Shown piece after piece: positions 32,334-43,300 of a DNA stretch of 48,860 nucleotides. The notes under the pieces were generated by a model that saw nothing but the letters and a program-made list of their open reading frames with translations, made no database searches and was not told where the DNA came from. A program made the position numbers and the translations under genes. Source of the stretch: Nitrospiria bacterium (GTDB lineage Bacteria; Nitrospirota; UBA9217); assembly GCA_919902495.1 (NCBI GenBank), contig CAKKRC010000031.1, positions 1 through 48,860 on the forward strand, read 5' to 3'. Each line of letters starts with the position of its first letter. Positions within the stretch are counted from its first letter, which is position 1.

Positions 32334-35300
32334 CTACTGCCCGCTAAACCACTTGACCGCATCGCGCGCCGAGGCCTGGTCGAACTTGAAGCGGAACTTG
32401 ATGAACGGCCCTTCACTGGTGAAGTCCGCGCGGGAGAAGTCGCGGTCCCTGAAGCCGGTGATGTTGTAGCCCACGCTGATCCAGAAGTTCTTGCCCAGGT
32501 TGAAGCCCGTGGACACGCTGGTCAAGTAGTCGGTCATGCCGATGGCCCAGGAATGGAGCATGCTGCCCCGGACGCCGATGTCCCACCGCTTGGTGAGGTC
32601 GTACCGGAGTTCGAGGCCCGTGAGGTCCGTATATCCGCTGTAGTCCGTGCTGTCGATGGTCTCGAGGACGTACTTGGCGCCGTACTGCAGGGAGACCTGC
32701 ACGCGGTTGCCGCTGGTGTAGTTGGCGACGAAATTGTTCACGAACCGCTTGCTGTTGTAATTAGTGCCGCCGCCCTGCTGTTCGTTGAAGAGATAGTCGA
32801 GGCGGTCGAGGATGATCCAGCGCGTCTCGCGCGGCCGATAGGCCAGGCCGAACCGCAGGTCGCCGGACTGCCGCTCTGCGCCGGAAACATAGTCGCTCTT
32901 GAAGTACTGAAGCCCGGCGGCAAGGCCGATGCCGGGACGCGGCTCGCCGTTGGCGCCCATCAGGAGTCCGGTCTTCTCTTCGCTGTCGGAGAAGCGGCGC
33001 TCGACCCGTCCGTTCCAGGACCACTTCTCCTCCCGGTACCCGGCCCCGAGGGAGACGGCCGTGAAGTCCTCGGTGCCGCCCGAGGCGGGCGGTACGTTCA
33101 CGTTGAGCGGCGTGTTCCCGGGATGCCGGAAGGTCGTGCTGCGGTCCAGTCCCGCGTCGAAGGACCACTTCTTGTTCAGCTGCCAGCCCTGCTTCAGGCC
33201 CGTGGTGGAGAAGAGCCGGACGCCGTTCTCGGTCACCTGCTGCTCCATCGTCGTGCTGATCTGCCCGCCGGTCCAGGGCGAAGCGCGCAGGCCGACGCGC
33301 GAGGTGGTGGAATCCTGATCGCTGCCATGGGTCCATTCCTGGTCGGCGAAGAGCGTCGCCGTGCTGTTGAGCTTGTGGTCCACCCCGACGGTCGTCCGCG
33401 TCGGATAATCGCCGTTGGCATTGTAGCCTCCCACCGACTGCTCATGCTTGAACCGCAGCGACGTTCTGTCCGTCACCTTGTAGTTGGCGCCGAAATAGAC
33501 CTGTTCGGAACGCTGCGCTTCGCTGCCGGGGAAGGAATCCTCGGCGTGGCGCAGGCCCGCCGTAAGCGCATACTGGGCCGCGGTGTACCGGCCCCGCACC
33601 TCGGCCACGTCGCGGACGGCGCCCGTGCCCAGGTTCTCCGACCGGAAGGCCTCGCCGCCCGCTGCCACGGACGAAGTCAGCCGGTAGTCAAGGTCCACGC
33701 CCATCTTGCGGGTCCCGGTCTCGCTCCCGTTCTGCTGGCCCAGGCCGAAGCCCGCCGCCTGTTCCCGCACGTAGGCGCGGCTGTCCAGCTTCGGCGACCG
33801 GTGCGTCGCCTCGGCCAGATAGGCAGTGCCGTCCGTTTTGGCCGATGTGCCGGCCTGCTCGGTCTTGGTGGCAGCGACCTCGCCTCGCAGCTTCGTGCCT
33901 CCGCCCAGGTCCACCGTGGCGTCTACTCCGTCGAGGTCACCCGATCCGCCGACGCGGCCCTCATGGACATGCGTGGCGCCGATCTCCACCTTGTTCTCCA
34001 GAAGCTTCACGGCGCCGCGTCCGCCGTAGGTCAGGGAGTTGTCCACGGAATCGAAGGACTCGTACTCCACGACGATAAAGATGGGATTGAAGTTCCCGTC
34101 GCGGCTGAAGACCGGCTGTTTGAAGAAGATGGAGCCCGATTCGTAGTCAATGGTGTAGTCGAGGTGGCGGCTCAGCGGCTGCGATGAGACCACGACCTCG
34201 CTGTGAAACCGGTCGCGGGCCTCGATGGTCACCCGCTCGGAATTGAGCGCGATGTACTTGCGCGACAAATGGTAGAGGCCCGAGGTGCCGTCGCCCGGGA
34301 TCTCGTCCCGGATAAAGGCCTGGTTGGTCTCGGCGGCGAAGACATTGTACTGGAACCGCTCGCCCTTCATCTCCGACTTGAAGCCGGTAAAGGTCCGGCT
34401 GTACCGGGAAAGCTCGGAGACCGTGAGGCCGGTCGCGTAATCGCCGAAGAGGGCGTAGAACTGGCCGCGCTCCAGCTTGACGTAGAGGCTCTTGGCGCTC
34501 GACGCGTCGTACCGCTGCTCGGTCCCGTCCCCGTACAGGAGATAGTACTTGTTCGGATCGATGGCCTGGTGGAGGTTCTGGGGGTCCCGCCCCTGGTGCC
34601 GCGCGCTGTCGTAGGCGAGGGTGAGGAGCCACTCGCCCTTGATCCGGCCCTTGGCATAGAAGGCGACCCTGCCGTCCTCGGTGAAGTTCTCCTCGCCGCC
34701 GCCGCCCGCGCCGAAGCTCTCCATGTTGCCCTTGACCGTGTTGTATCCCACCGTACCCTCGCCCAGGCCGACGAGGATCCAGTCGCGGTCCTCCGGTGCA
34801 AGCCAGACCCGGATGTCCCTGGTCTCGTTCGTCATCGGTATCCGGACGACCGCTTCGCCGGACTGCGTGGTAGGCTCAAGCTCGATGAGCGCGATGCCGT
34901 CGTCGCCGACATGGTACTGCAGACGGTCGCTCGTCGACGCCGTGAGCGGCGCATTCTTCAGATCTTCGACGCGCTTCCGGGGCAGGTGGGGCGGGTCGAC
35001 GGAATATTCGCCGAGGACGCCCTCCCGGGCGGGAGGGCCGTCCTTGTCCAGTACCCGGACCGCCACGACCGGGGGGGTCTTGCCGTCCGCGAACAGGCTG
35101 GACCGCTCGGGAACGAAGATCGCCTGCACCGGGTTCCCCGAATAATGGACGATGCGGGTCATGCGCTCGACCACCAGCCCGGCCTCGTCGGTAACGACGG
35201 CCTCGAAGCGGTTGTCGCCCTCCACAAGATGAAGCCGGCTCCAGGTGCTCACCGCCACACTGCCGTCCTCGCGCTTCGCTGTGCCTTCGAACGAGATGGG

Positions 35301-38300
35301 GTCCACCGCTGCGCCGTTCAGGGAAAGGGCGAGCGAGTGGCCAGGGCCATGTTTGATCGCCGCCCCGGTGATCGGAGCGGAGGGGTTGAGGTTCTCGGGC
35401 GGCCAGAGCCATGCGAGGCCGGCCGTCGTGGTCTGGAGCCATACAGCGTTATAGTCGGGCATCTTCTTCCTGTCGGCGGCGTCCTTCGCCGGCTTTTCCG
35501 CGGGCCATTCTTCCCCGGGCCGGAGGCCCAGCGTGGCCACGGCCTTCATCCCGCTCGATGCCTTCTCGCTCTTCAGCACCGAGACGGCCACGACCTGCAG
35601 GGTCTGGACCCTCAGCTCCACGCGGCGGTTCCTGGCCCGTCCCGCCGCTGTCTTGTTGCTCGCCACGGGCTCGTCGGGCCCCTTTCCCTCATAGGTCACC
35701 TGTTCGGGCTTCAGCTTCAACGCTTCCGCGAGATACGCGCCGACCGCAGCCGCGCGCGCGAAGGACAGGGCATGGTTGTCCGGGTACTTCTTCTTCAGCC
35801 TGCCGCTGATCTTCTGGGGATCTGTATGGCCGGTGACAACGATATGCTTCACGCGCACCTTTTTGATCCTGGCGACCAGACGGTCCAATTCCCGCTTGTC
35901 CTGCTTTGAAAGGTCCGCGCTCCCGCTCTGAAACTTGGGATGAAGAACGATGTCGGGTGCGGTCCGGAGGTCCTGCCGGACGCTGCGGACGACCGCGGTC
36001 TTTACGACGGGGGTCCGCTCGTTCTTTCCCCCGGGTGTGTCGACCGTGAGCAGGGCGCTGGTGGAGAGCTCGCCCAGAGGACCGTCGAGCGGGACCGCGG
36101 CGTCGAACTGGAGCGTTCCCTCCCAGTCCGCCGGGATCTCCGCGAAGCGGAACGTGACCGCGCCCTCCGCCTCCTGCGGCTCGTCGATGAGGATGACGGC
36201 CGCGGCGCTCCCGGTCGGCCGGCTGACCGCTCCGTCAGCTCCGTCCGGCTGCGTCGTCTTCTTGCCGGTGAAGATGGTGCTGCCCGTCTGGTAGGTCGCG
36301 CCCGGGGGGAGCATGATGGACAGTTTGAGGTTCCGCGCGGGCACCGCGCCTACGCGCATGGGCACGTTGTATTCGATGAGGTCCGTTCCCTGGTCCATTC
36401 GTGGTCCGCCGTCCCCGGCCTTCTTCAGGGACGTGGTGATCTCGATGCCCACCTCGCCGATGATCTTCGGTTTGAGGCCCGCGTGGAAGTCCGCGCGCCA
36501 GAGCGTGCCGCCCTGGACGTCGACGAACTGGGAGAAGGCGCTGCCGGCGAACCGGGTGTTCTCCTCGCAGGCCATGATCTCGTATTTCCGGGGAACCGTG
36601 GCCAGGTCGATCTGGACCACGTGCGTCCCGGGCTCGACCGCCGCGAAGTGGTACATGCCGTCCTTGTCCGTTACCACGAAGGTGCCGTCCTCGCGGAAGA
36701 TCCGGATGCCGGCAAGGCCGGTCTCCTCGCTCCGCTCCTTGTCACCGCAGCCATCGACGATGACCCGTCCGACGATGGTCGCCTTGCTGCGGAACAGGTC
36801 CTCGGTGACCATCACCGTTGCCGAGGCGACATTGGAGGACGCGCCGAGCAGGCTCGTGGCGACCGCGCTGTTGACCGCCTTCCCGGGTTTGGCACCTGCT
36901 CCCACTTCCGCGACATACGTGATGACGCCGCGGCCGCTTGCAGCGAGGGAGCCCACGGCGAACGTGAGGCCGCGCCCGTCCGGGGACACGACCGGGTCGG
37001 CAAGCACAACGCCGTTCAGACGGCCGGAGCCCTTCCGATAGCGGAAGCCGTGCGGCAGCCGGTCATTGACGATCACGCCGGGCGCAAGCGCGATGGTCGA
37101 CGTATTCTCTACGGTCAGACCGTAGGGCACGAAGTCGCCGACGGACGCGGTCTCCTTCCCGGCTGTCTTGATGAGCCAGAGGCCCAAGCCCACCGGATCG
37201 ACGGGGATGTCGATGTGGAGCGCCGGACCGGGATTCACGATGAACTGCTCGCCGCGCGAGCCGGGCACGACGATGGCGAACGGTCCGCCGGGAAGGGCCT
37301 GGAGCACCGACGTCGGCACGACCGACGGCGCCCGGTAGCCGGCCGGGGGGACGATGAGGAACCGGTAGGTGCCGGGCGTGATGAAGGGGAACCGGAACCC
37401 GCCCGCCGGCATGACGTAGACCTTGCCGCCGCTATCGGTCACGGTCCCGCCGGTGACCACCGTCGCGGGGAAGATACTGGTGCCGTTGTCGCCGTAGACC
37501 GTTGCCGGGGCGCCGGCCCCGTCGACCAGGGAAACCGACACGCCGTTCACCGGAAGGCCCGTGGTGCTGTCGAAGACGATGCCGTAGGGATCGACCAGGA
37601 CCGATGCGGCGCGCGTGTCCGTGCCGTCGGCGACGTCGACATAGGACCCGTCGATCCGGGAGCTGACCGCGACGCTCAGGGTCCCGTTCCCGTTCACGGC
37701 AGGGCCGGGGCCGGTCTGGATGTAGCCGGTGAAGATCCCGGTGTTCGGGCCGGTCTCGTACAGCCGGACGACCTCCGCGTCGCCGGTGGCGCTGACACCG
37801 AGCGTCACCAGGACCGTCTCGATCGCGGTTGTATTGATGTTCTGGTCAATGTCCGTCAGGCGGATGAACAAAGGATCGCCTTCGTGGTAAAGGCCGCCGG
37901 GCACCAGCGGCACCGCTGCGAGCGGGATGGCCGTGCCGGACGGGAACTGGACCGGCTGCGGCATGGGGAGGAACGGCCCTCCGCTCGTCGCGGTCGTGCT
38001 GCGGTCCGTCGTGGAGACGAACGTCGGAACCGCCGACGGCGCGGTCGGCGCGTACTGCAGAAGCTCGAGCGTCGACGGCGTGCGCCAGGCCGTGGTGATC
38101 AGCGAAACGGTATTGGATGATACGATCACCGGGCCTCCGGAACCGGGAACGAACTGGACGGTCGCGGTATTGCTGATGACCGTGCCGGAAGGCGTTGCGG
38201 CCCATCCGGCGGAAGCGAACAACAGGATAAAGATGAATGAGAACGATAGAGCGTGCAATAAGGTCGTGCGTTGGATCGTCTGCCCGCGGTCGCAGGGCGG

Positions 38301-38408
38301 CGGCGTGTACATTCCCGCAAAAAAGCGCAGCACGGCGCAGAGCCGGGCAAGGATGCCCGGACCGCTGCGCCGCGTTGCGGCTGCTCTATGGGAATGACGT
38401 TCTATCAT
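32334..38408 (-). CDS. Giant outer-membrane protein: DUF11/Ig modules, OmpA domain and C-terminal beta-barrel
   Basis: 2,024 residues from an ATG behind GAAGGAAAG; a later ATG (residue 33) would give a more usual signal peptide (ALSFSFIFILLFASAGWAA). Domains in order: beta-rich N-terminal region (70-400); DUF11-like module (about 405-540, VGDFVPYGLTVENTSTIALA); Cna-B/SpaA-like module (545-610, GLAGIRIFREDGTFVVTDKD); OmpA-like peptidoglycan-binding domain (about 820-935, HIVVTGHTDPQKI, NHALSFARAAAVGAYL, GRARNRRVELRV); Ig-like region (1015-1160); and a long beta-barrel (about 1240-2024) of alternating aromatic strands. It probably spans the outer membrane and grips the wall. It is last in a four-gene exported-protein operon and may secrete or anchor the other three products. 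Confidence 0.8.
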   Translation of the reverse strand: MIERHSHRAAATRRSGPGILARLCAVLRFFAGMYTPPPCDRGQTIQRTTLLHALSFSFIFILLFASAGWAATPSGTVISNTATVQFVPGSGGPVIVSSNTVSLITTAWRTPSTLELLQYAPTAPSAVPTFVSTTDRSTTATSGGPFLPMPQPVQFPSGTAIPLAAVPLVPGGLYHEGDPLFIRLTDIDQNINTTAIETVLVTLGVSATGDAEVVRLYETGPNTGIFTGYIQTGPGPAVNGNGTLSVAVSSRIDGSYVDVADGTDTRAASVLVDPYGIVFDSTTGLPVNGVSVSLVDGAGAPATVYGDNGTSIFPATVVTGGTVTDSGGKVYVMPAGGFRFPFITPGTYRFLIVPPAGYRAPSVVPTSVLQALPGGPFAIVVPGSRGEQFIVNPGPALHIDIPVDPVGLGLWLIKTAGKETASVGDFVPYGLTVENTSTIALAPGVIVNDRLPHGFRYRKGSGRLNGVVLADPVVSPDGRGLTFAVGSLAASGRGVITYVAEVGAGAKPGKAVNSAVATSLLGASSNVASATVMVTEDLFRSKATIVGRVIVDGCGDKERSEETGLAGIRIFREDGTFVVTDKDGMYHFAAVEPGTHVVQIDLATVPRKYEIMACEENTRFAGSAFSQFVDVQGGTLWRADFHAGLKPKIIGEVGIEITTSLKKAGDGGPRMDQGTDLIEYNVPMRVGAVPARNLKLSIMLPPGATYQTGSTIFTGKKTTQPDGADGAVSRPTGSAAAVILIDEPQEAEGAVTFRFAEIPADWEGTLQFDAAVPLDGPLGELSTSALLTVDTPGGKNERTPVVKTAVVRSVRQDLRTAPDIVLHPKFQSGSADLSKQDKRELDRLVARIKKVRVKHIVVTGHTDPQKISGRLKKKYPDNHALSFARAAAVGAYLAEALKLKPEQVTYEGKGPDEPVASNKTAAGRARNRRVELRVQTLQVVAVSVLKSEKASSGMKAVATLGLRPGEEWPAEKPAKDAADRKKMPDYNAVWLQTTTAGLAWLWPPENLNPSAPITGAAIKHGPGHSLALSLNGAAVDPISFEGTAKREDGSVAVSTWSRLHLVEGDNRFEAVVTDEAGLVVERMTRIVHYSGNPVQAIFVPERSSLFADGKTPPVVAVRVLDKDGPPAREGVLGEYSVDPPHLPRKRVEDLKNAPLTASTSDRLQYHVGDDGIALIELEPTTQSGEAVVRIPMTNETRDIRVWLAPEDRDWILVGLGEGTVGYNTVKGNMESFGAGGGGEENFTEDGRVAFYAKGRIKGEWLLTLAYDSARHQGRDPQNLHQAIDPNKYYLLYGDGTEQRYDASSAKSLYVKLERGQFYALFGDYATGLTVSELSRYSRTFTGFKSEMKGERFQYNVFAAETNQAFIRDEIPGDGTSGLYHLSRKYIALNSERVTIEARDRFHSEVVVSSQPLSRHLDYTIDYESGSIFFKQPVFSRDGNFNPIFIVVEYESFDSVDNSLTYGGRGAVKLLENKVEIGATHVHEGRVGGSGDLDGVDATVDLGGGTKLRGEVAATKTEQAGTSAKTDGTAYLAEATHRSPKLDSRAYVREQAAGFGLGQQNGSETGTRKMGVDLDYRLTSSVAAGGEAFRSENLGTGAVRDVAEVRGRYTAAQYALTAGLRHAEDSFPGSEAQRSEQVYFGANYKVTDRTSLRFKHEQSVGGYNANGDYPTRTTVGVDHKLNSTATLFADQEWTHGSDQDSTTSRVGLRASPWTGGQISTTMEQQVTENGVRLFSTTGLKQGWQLNKKWSFDAGLDRSTTFRHPGNTPLNVNVPPASGGTEDFTAVSLGAGYREEKWSWNGRVERRFSDSEEKTGLLMGANGEPRPGIGLAAGLQYFKSDYVSGAERQSGDLRFGLAYRPRETRWIILDRLDYLFNEQQGGGTNYNSKRFVNNFVANYTSGNRVQVSLQYGAKYVLETIDSTDYSGYTDLTGLELRYDLTKRWDIGVRGSMLHSWAIGMTDYLTSVSTGFNLGKNFWISVGYNITGFRDRDFSRADFTSEGPFIKFRFKFDQASARDAVKWFSGQ

Positions 38409-38481
38409 GCTTTCCTTCTGTAGCTCGGGTACGTCTGATCAGGGTCCGCAGGGGCGGGCCAACCCGCCCCTGCGTTTCCGG

Positions 38482-39624
38482 TCACTGGATCGCGACCCGG
38501 AACTTTATCTCGCAGTAGTCGCCTGCTTCGTCGAGAACGAATGCTCCGCAGGCGGCCGTTATGGTCGATCCCGCCGCGGTGTTCCAGCTGGACAGGTCCG
38601 CGTCCACGCCGAACGCCAGGTCCGTGGTGGTCGTGACCGATCCTGTCGCGTTAAAGGTGACCCGCTGGACCTCTCCCGTACCGCCGTACTGATCGGCCAC
38701 CGGCGCCGTGGTTGCCGGGACCGTGTCCGTGATCACGATTCCCGTTGCACTCCCCGCTCCGCCGGTACGGGTCACCCGAACTGCATATTCGATGACCGCG
38801 CCGGGGACCTTGGCCGTGCCGAAGACGGGATCGGTTATGGTTGCCGACGACTTCAGGACGGTCAGCACGACCGCCTGGACCTGGTAGGCGTCCTTGGCCA
38901 GATACGCGCCGTCGTACTGGGCATCATTCGCCTGGCCGGCGTCGGAGTCGATGTCCGCCAGGACGATATCGATCCCCGCGCAGACCACGCCGCCGCCCGC
39001 GTTGAACACGGTGCCGGTCCCGGTGCTGACAGAAACGATGGAGTTGTCCGTATTGATCGTCTGCGCCTTGAGGGCGACAACAGCGATGTCGCCATTCGGC
39101 TGTGCCAGCGGTATGGTGTTGGCGCGGATCTGGACCGTCGCGGTTGCGCCGGTAGCGAGGCTGGGGATCGTGGTGGTATTCCCGCCGTATCCGCCGCCCG
39201 TGTCGACATGGATATCGTAGCCGACGGTGGCATCAAACGCATCCGGTGCGCCGCCTCCGAAGGGATTGGTCTCCGTGGGACCATAGTTGAGCGCCGAAAG
39301 GGTGTAACGCTGGGTCGCGTTGCCCGCGTTCGTGACCCAGAAGGTCAGCGGCGCGCCCGTGCCGGATGCGCCCGTCACGACCGTTACGATGGAGCCATCC
39401 TGCCGCGTCACGGTCAGGTCGACCTTGTTCCCCACGGTGAAGGTTGCCGATGCGCCGGTGGACAGCTGGGTCTGCGGCACCCCGCCCACCTGGTAATCGA
39501 TGGTGGCCATGTTGCCGATCGAGGTGCAGGCTGCCGTCGCCGCCACGGCCCCGTCCGGCGACACTGCCGCGAGTGCCCCGATGAGGAGCACTGCGAAAAT
39601 CATATGTCTGCTTCTTCTACTCAT
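38482..39624 (-). CDS. Exported DUF11-like beta protein
   Basis: 380 residues, ATG behind AAGGAGGA. A signal peptide (MIFAVLLIGALAAVSPDGAVA) precedes beta-sandwich sequence: CTSIGNMATIDYQVGGVPQT, FWVTNAGNATQRYTLSALN, IEYAVRVTRTGGAGSATGIV then ITDTVPATTAP. The last motif is the conserved-repeat (DUF11-like) signature. The C-terminus has Cys residues (CGAFVLDEAGDYCEIKFRV) that could form a disulfide. It is probably a secreted or surface-exposed component, lying just before the giant barrel gene. Confidence 0.75.
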   Translation of the reverse strand: MSRRSRHMIFAVLLIGALAAVSPDGAVAATAACTSIGNMATIDYQVGGVPQTQLSTGASATFTVGNKVDLTVTRQDGSIVTVVTGASGTGAPLTFWVTNAGNATQRYTLSALNYGPTETNPFGGGAPDAFDATVGYDIHVDTGGGYGGNTTTIPSLATGATATVQIRANTIPLAQPNGDIAVVALKAQTINTDNSIVSVSTGTGTVFNAGGGVVCAGIDIVLADIDSDAGQANDAQYDGAYLAKDAYQVQAVVLTVLKSSATITDPVFGTAKVPGAVIEYAVRVTRTGGAGSATGIVITDTVPATTAPVADQYGGTGEVQRVTFNATGSVTTTTDLAFGVDADLSSWNTAAGSTITAACGAFVLDEAGDYCEIKFRVAIQ

Positions 39625-39822
39625 AATATCCTCCTTGTTCAGATCGTTCTGATCGCTCTATTGTTTGTGTCATGGATTTGCATGGTTCTGTTCCTTCTCT
39701 CTCTGTGCCTCGGCATCCGCCTCCTTTCAGTATTCACATGATCTGGCCTCCTTTATCGTCTTGTCGTATGTTCGAACCGTAACCCGCGCCCGACCGGGGC
39801 GGGGGATCTGTTGCCACTATGC

Positions 39823-40320
39823 CTATTTCACCTTTGCCTTGAACGAAACGCTCCCCTTGCCGCCCGGCGCCAGGGGCTTCGTGACGATCCAGCGGATGTG
39901 GGTATAGTCCGAGGCAAGCGCCCTGCGCGTCTTCCCCTGGCCATCGGTGACCATCAGTGTATCGGGCGCGTTATAGGTCTTGCCGTTATCGATCGAGAAT
40001 TCGATCTTCGTTCCCTCGCCCTCGGCGCTCTTGTCCACGTAGGTCATGTTCGGGGGAACGGGATTCTTGATCGCCACGCGCTCCGCGAGTTTGCTTCCCT
40101 TGTTGCTGAAGGTCGTGGTGAAGATGACCACGCCGCCGGGCACCACACTGATCTTTCCGGCGTCAACACGCTTCACCTCCCTTTCTCCCTGCGCGTTCTT
40201 CCCGACGACGTCCACCTCCGAGACCGTCTTCAGTTCAATACCGCCCTTCTGCTGCGCCCCCGCCGCTGCCGGAAGCGTCAGGAACAGCAGAAGAAGTCCT
40301 ACAACCGTTCGTTTCCTCAT
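39823..40320 (-). CDS. Small exported DUF11-like protein
   Basis: 165 residues from the ATG at 40320 behind AAGGAGG. A signal peptide (TVVGLLLLFLTLPAAAGAQQ) is followed by one domain of the conserved-repeat type: VVPGGVVIFTTTFSNKGSKL, then AERVAIKNPVPPNMTYVDKS, then SDYTHIRWIVTKPLAPGGKG. A single such domain with this conserved pattern is often a subunit or chaperone for larger relatives. It lies between the 1,076-residue protein and the 380-residue protein. Confidence 0.8.
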   Translation of the reverse strand: MRKRTVVGLLLLFLTLPAAAGAQQKGGIELKTVSEVDVVGKNAQGEREVKRVDAGKISVVPGGVVIFTTTFSNKGSKLAERVAIKNPVPPNMTYVDKSAEGEGTKIEFSIDNGKTYNAPDTLMVTDGQGKTRRALASDYTHIRWIVTKPLAPGGKGSVSFKAKVK

Positions 40321-40379
40321 AGGTACCTCCTTGTCAGCTGGTCTTCGTTTGAGAATAGTAAGACCCTGTATGATCACGC

Positions 40380-43300
40380 TTAATTCACCCTCATCCGGAA
40401 GAACACGTTGAATGACGGGTTGCCGCCGCCCGCCCCGTTGAATATCCCCGACGGATTGATGCATACGCCTCTCACATTGGCATCATAGCTGCCGCTGGGA
40501 GCATAGCTAAAATTGCCGCAGACATTCGGCGGTGCGAGAAGCGCCGGCAGGGGGAACGTGTTCGTGTATCTGACGTTCGCCCCGTAATTGAAGGTGAGTC
40601 CGCAGGCTGCAGGGAACGCGCTGCACGAGAAGGTCACGGGATCGCCCGACCCGGTGTCGACATACATGGTCGTGTTCGCCGGTACGGCGTCGGTAAGCAC
40701 CGTCGAGTTGGCGTCGGCGGCCCCCGGTCCGCTGTTGACCGCCGTGATGGTGTACAGTATCTCCGAGCCGGGGATGATCTTCGGGCTGGTGGTGCCGTTG
40801 ATCGGGTCCGAATAGATCGAAAAGGATTTCACGATCGTGATGCTGGGGAACAGCACCACGTTGAACGTTCCGATGCCGCTGTCCGAGACCGCGCCTTCAG
40901 TTCCTTCCGGGGCAGTGACCGTCACGGTCCACCAGCCCGCGGGTCCCGTTGCGGGAACCGGCGTGTAGGCGTACTCGAACGTTTTGGTCGCAGCGCCTGA
41001 GTCAGCCACCTGGGTCATGGCGGCGTTGCTCACTACAGTAGTACTGTTCGAGTCCTGGATCGTGATCGTCGGCCGCGTTGCATGCGGGTTTGCGTTGATG
41101 TCAAAGCTCCCAAAGGGGTCGCTCACCACGGCCCGCAGGTAGACCGTGTTCCCGCTGGTAAAATAGGCGGGTATCGTCACACCGGGATAGGCCGTGCTGT
41201 AGGCGGTGACGCTGTTCACGTCGATAACGTTGCTGGAGGTTAAGTTTACAACCGAACGGTTCGCGCCGCTTACCGGCACCACGGTAATTGTGCGGCCGAC
41301 TATGCCGGTCCTGTTGAATACCTGAAGCACCCAGAAATTCGGCGTGTTGCAGGTCGCGGGAAACGCGAAGCCGCCCGCGACAAGCGTCAGGTTGAAATTG
41401 TACGCCGTCGGGAGCGCGGGCGGAACAGGAGGGTTCGTGGGAAGGTTCGCCGGTCCCCAATAGGCATAGGCCGCGGCGTTCGAGGAGCAGTACAGGCGCA
41501 CCTCGACGTTGCGCGCGTTGTTCGAACTTCCGTTGATATAGAGGATTGCGTTGGCTGCGGTTATCGTATCGTTAAGCTGCAGAGGCACCGGGTTGTTCCC
41601 ATTCCAGAGCGCGACCCCTCCTCCGCCGGCGATGGCAGCCGTGGTGGGAGCGCCCGGCGTCGGGGTGCGCGACATCGTATAGGGTGATGCGGCCCCTCCG
41701 TAGAGATAGAGCGGCTTGTTCCCGGTCTGAGGGATGGAGGACTGGGACACGATAACCGTGACGGCTACCGGCGCAGCACCCGGTCCCAGCGGATTCGCGA
41801 CCGAGGCGGTATTGTTGATCGGCGTGCCCGGCGCGACTGCGCCCACGGTCACGTCGAACGTGATGGCAACCGATCCGCCTGCCGGGACCGAGATGTTCGC
41901 GATGTTAAGATAGCCGGTTCCGTTCGCGCCGGTCCCGGCGCCGGTGGAACTGTTCGTCGAGCCCGCCGGAATGCCTGTGACGGTAAAGCCCGTCACGTTT
42001 GCCGGGATGTCGTCTGTCACCGTTACGCCGGTGGCGTTTACACCGCCGGTCTCAATGAGCGTGATCGTATACTGTATCACATCACCGGGATTCGCGTCGC
42101 CCGCATTGAGGTCCTGCCACGTCTTTGTGGACGTCGATAGGTCCGGCGCGAGCACCGTAGTGGGATCGCCGACGTTCGTGCTGTTCCCTGCAACGTTGTC
42201 GAAATCGCCGCTCGTAACGGATACGGTGTTGGTCACGCTCGGGTATGCGGCTGCGCCGACCGACACCGTGAGCGTGATGGAAGGCGCGCTTGCGAGCGGC
42301 GCAAGCGGTCCAGGACGGGTGCAGGTCACGATCTGCCCTGCGGCGCCGCAGGCCCAGCCCGTTCCCACAGCGCTCACGTAGGTGAGCCCCGCGGGCAGCG
42401 TGTCCGTCACGGTGATCGTGCCGGTGGCGTCGCTCGGTCCGTTGTTCGTGATGCCGCCCAGCGTATAAACGCCGTTTACGCCCACCGTAAAATTCCCCAC
42501 ATGGCTCTTGGTGATCGCGAGGTCGGCGACCGGCACGTTCACGATGGACATCGTCTGGTTCATCAGAATGACGCGATCGCCGCCGGAACTGTAGACGGAC
42601 TGAGCGCTCGCGGCTGCCGCGGGGATCATGGCGGTGATGTCGTACATGTCGAGGTCGTTGCCCCAGATCGTGTTGATGCCCGAGAAGGGACCGCTGGGCG
42701 GGATGTCGATTGTTGAATTGAACTGGTTGTTCACCGGGTTGTACGCGTCCGTGAGAGCGGACCCTCCGCAGGGGGTCGGCGAGCAGAAGGTGAGGTTCTC
42801 GTTAAATCCTCCCAGGGGCGCTGAATTCCCGCTGTCGCCTTCCCAGGTCAGGACCATGATTCTGCTGCTGAGCGGCGTGACCGGGGCAGGAGTGGGGGCG
42901 ATGAAATTTGTCGGCGTGAGCGTGATGGACGAACCGTAGTAGACCTGGAATCCTTCCCAGATGTTGACGACGTGGAGGATTTCGGCAGGGTCATCGTAAA
43001 CGACCACGAGCGAAAATGCGCTCAATACCACCGCAACGCTGCAATACGGCCCACCTCCCGGAACATCGGCCGTCTGAACAGTGAGGTCCGCAAAGGTATA
43101 GACGCCGTTCCCTGTCACTTGCGAGGTGACGTCCTTGACGCCCCCGAAGAAATATCTCGTGGAACCGCCGTTGGCCGTAAAGGTCCGGTCCGCGGTAACC
43201 GGGGTTCCATTAAAGGTGACGTTGTAGTCGGCGGGAACGCCGCCCACAGGGTCGCCGCCCGATCCGGCCCAGTAGAGGTACGCTTTTCTGACCGTTGCTC

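Noticed and set aside
32211-34187. 658-codon plus-strand open frame
   Set aside because: It is a shadow of the beta-barrel region; no signal peptide or domain is seen.
35940-38120. 726-codon plus-strand open frame opposite the giant outer-membrane gene
   Set aside because: High G+C keeps the opposite frame open. It is rich in Arg, Asp and Gly with no motif or ribosome site.
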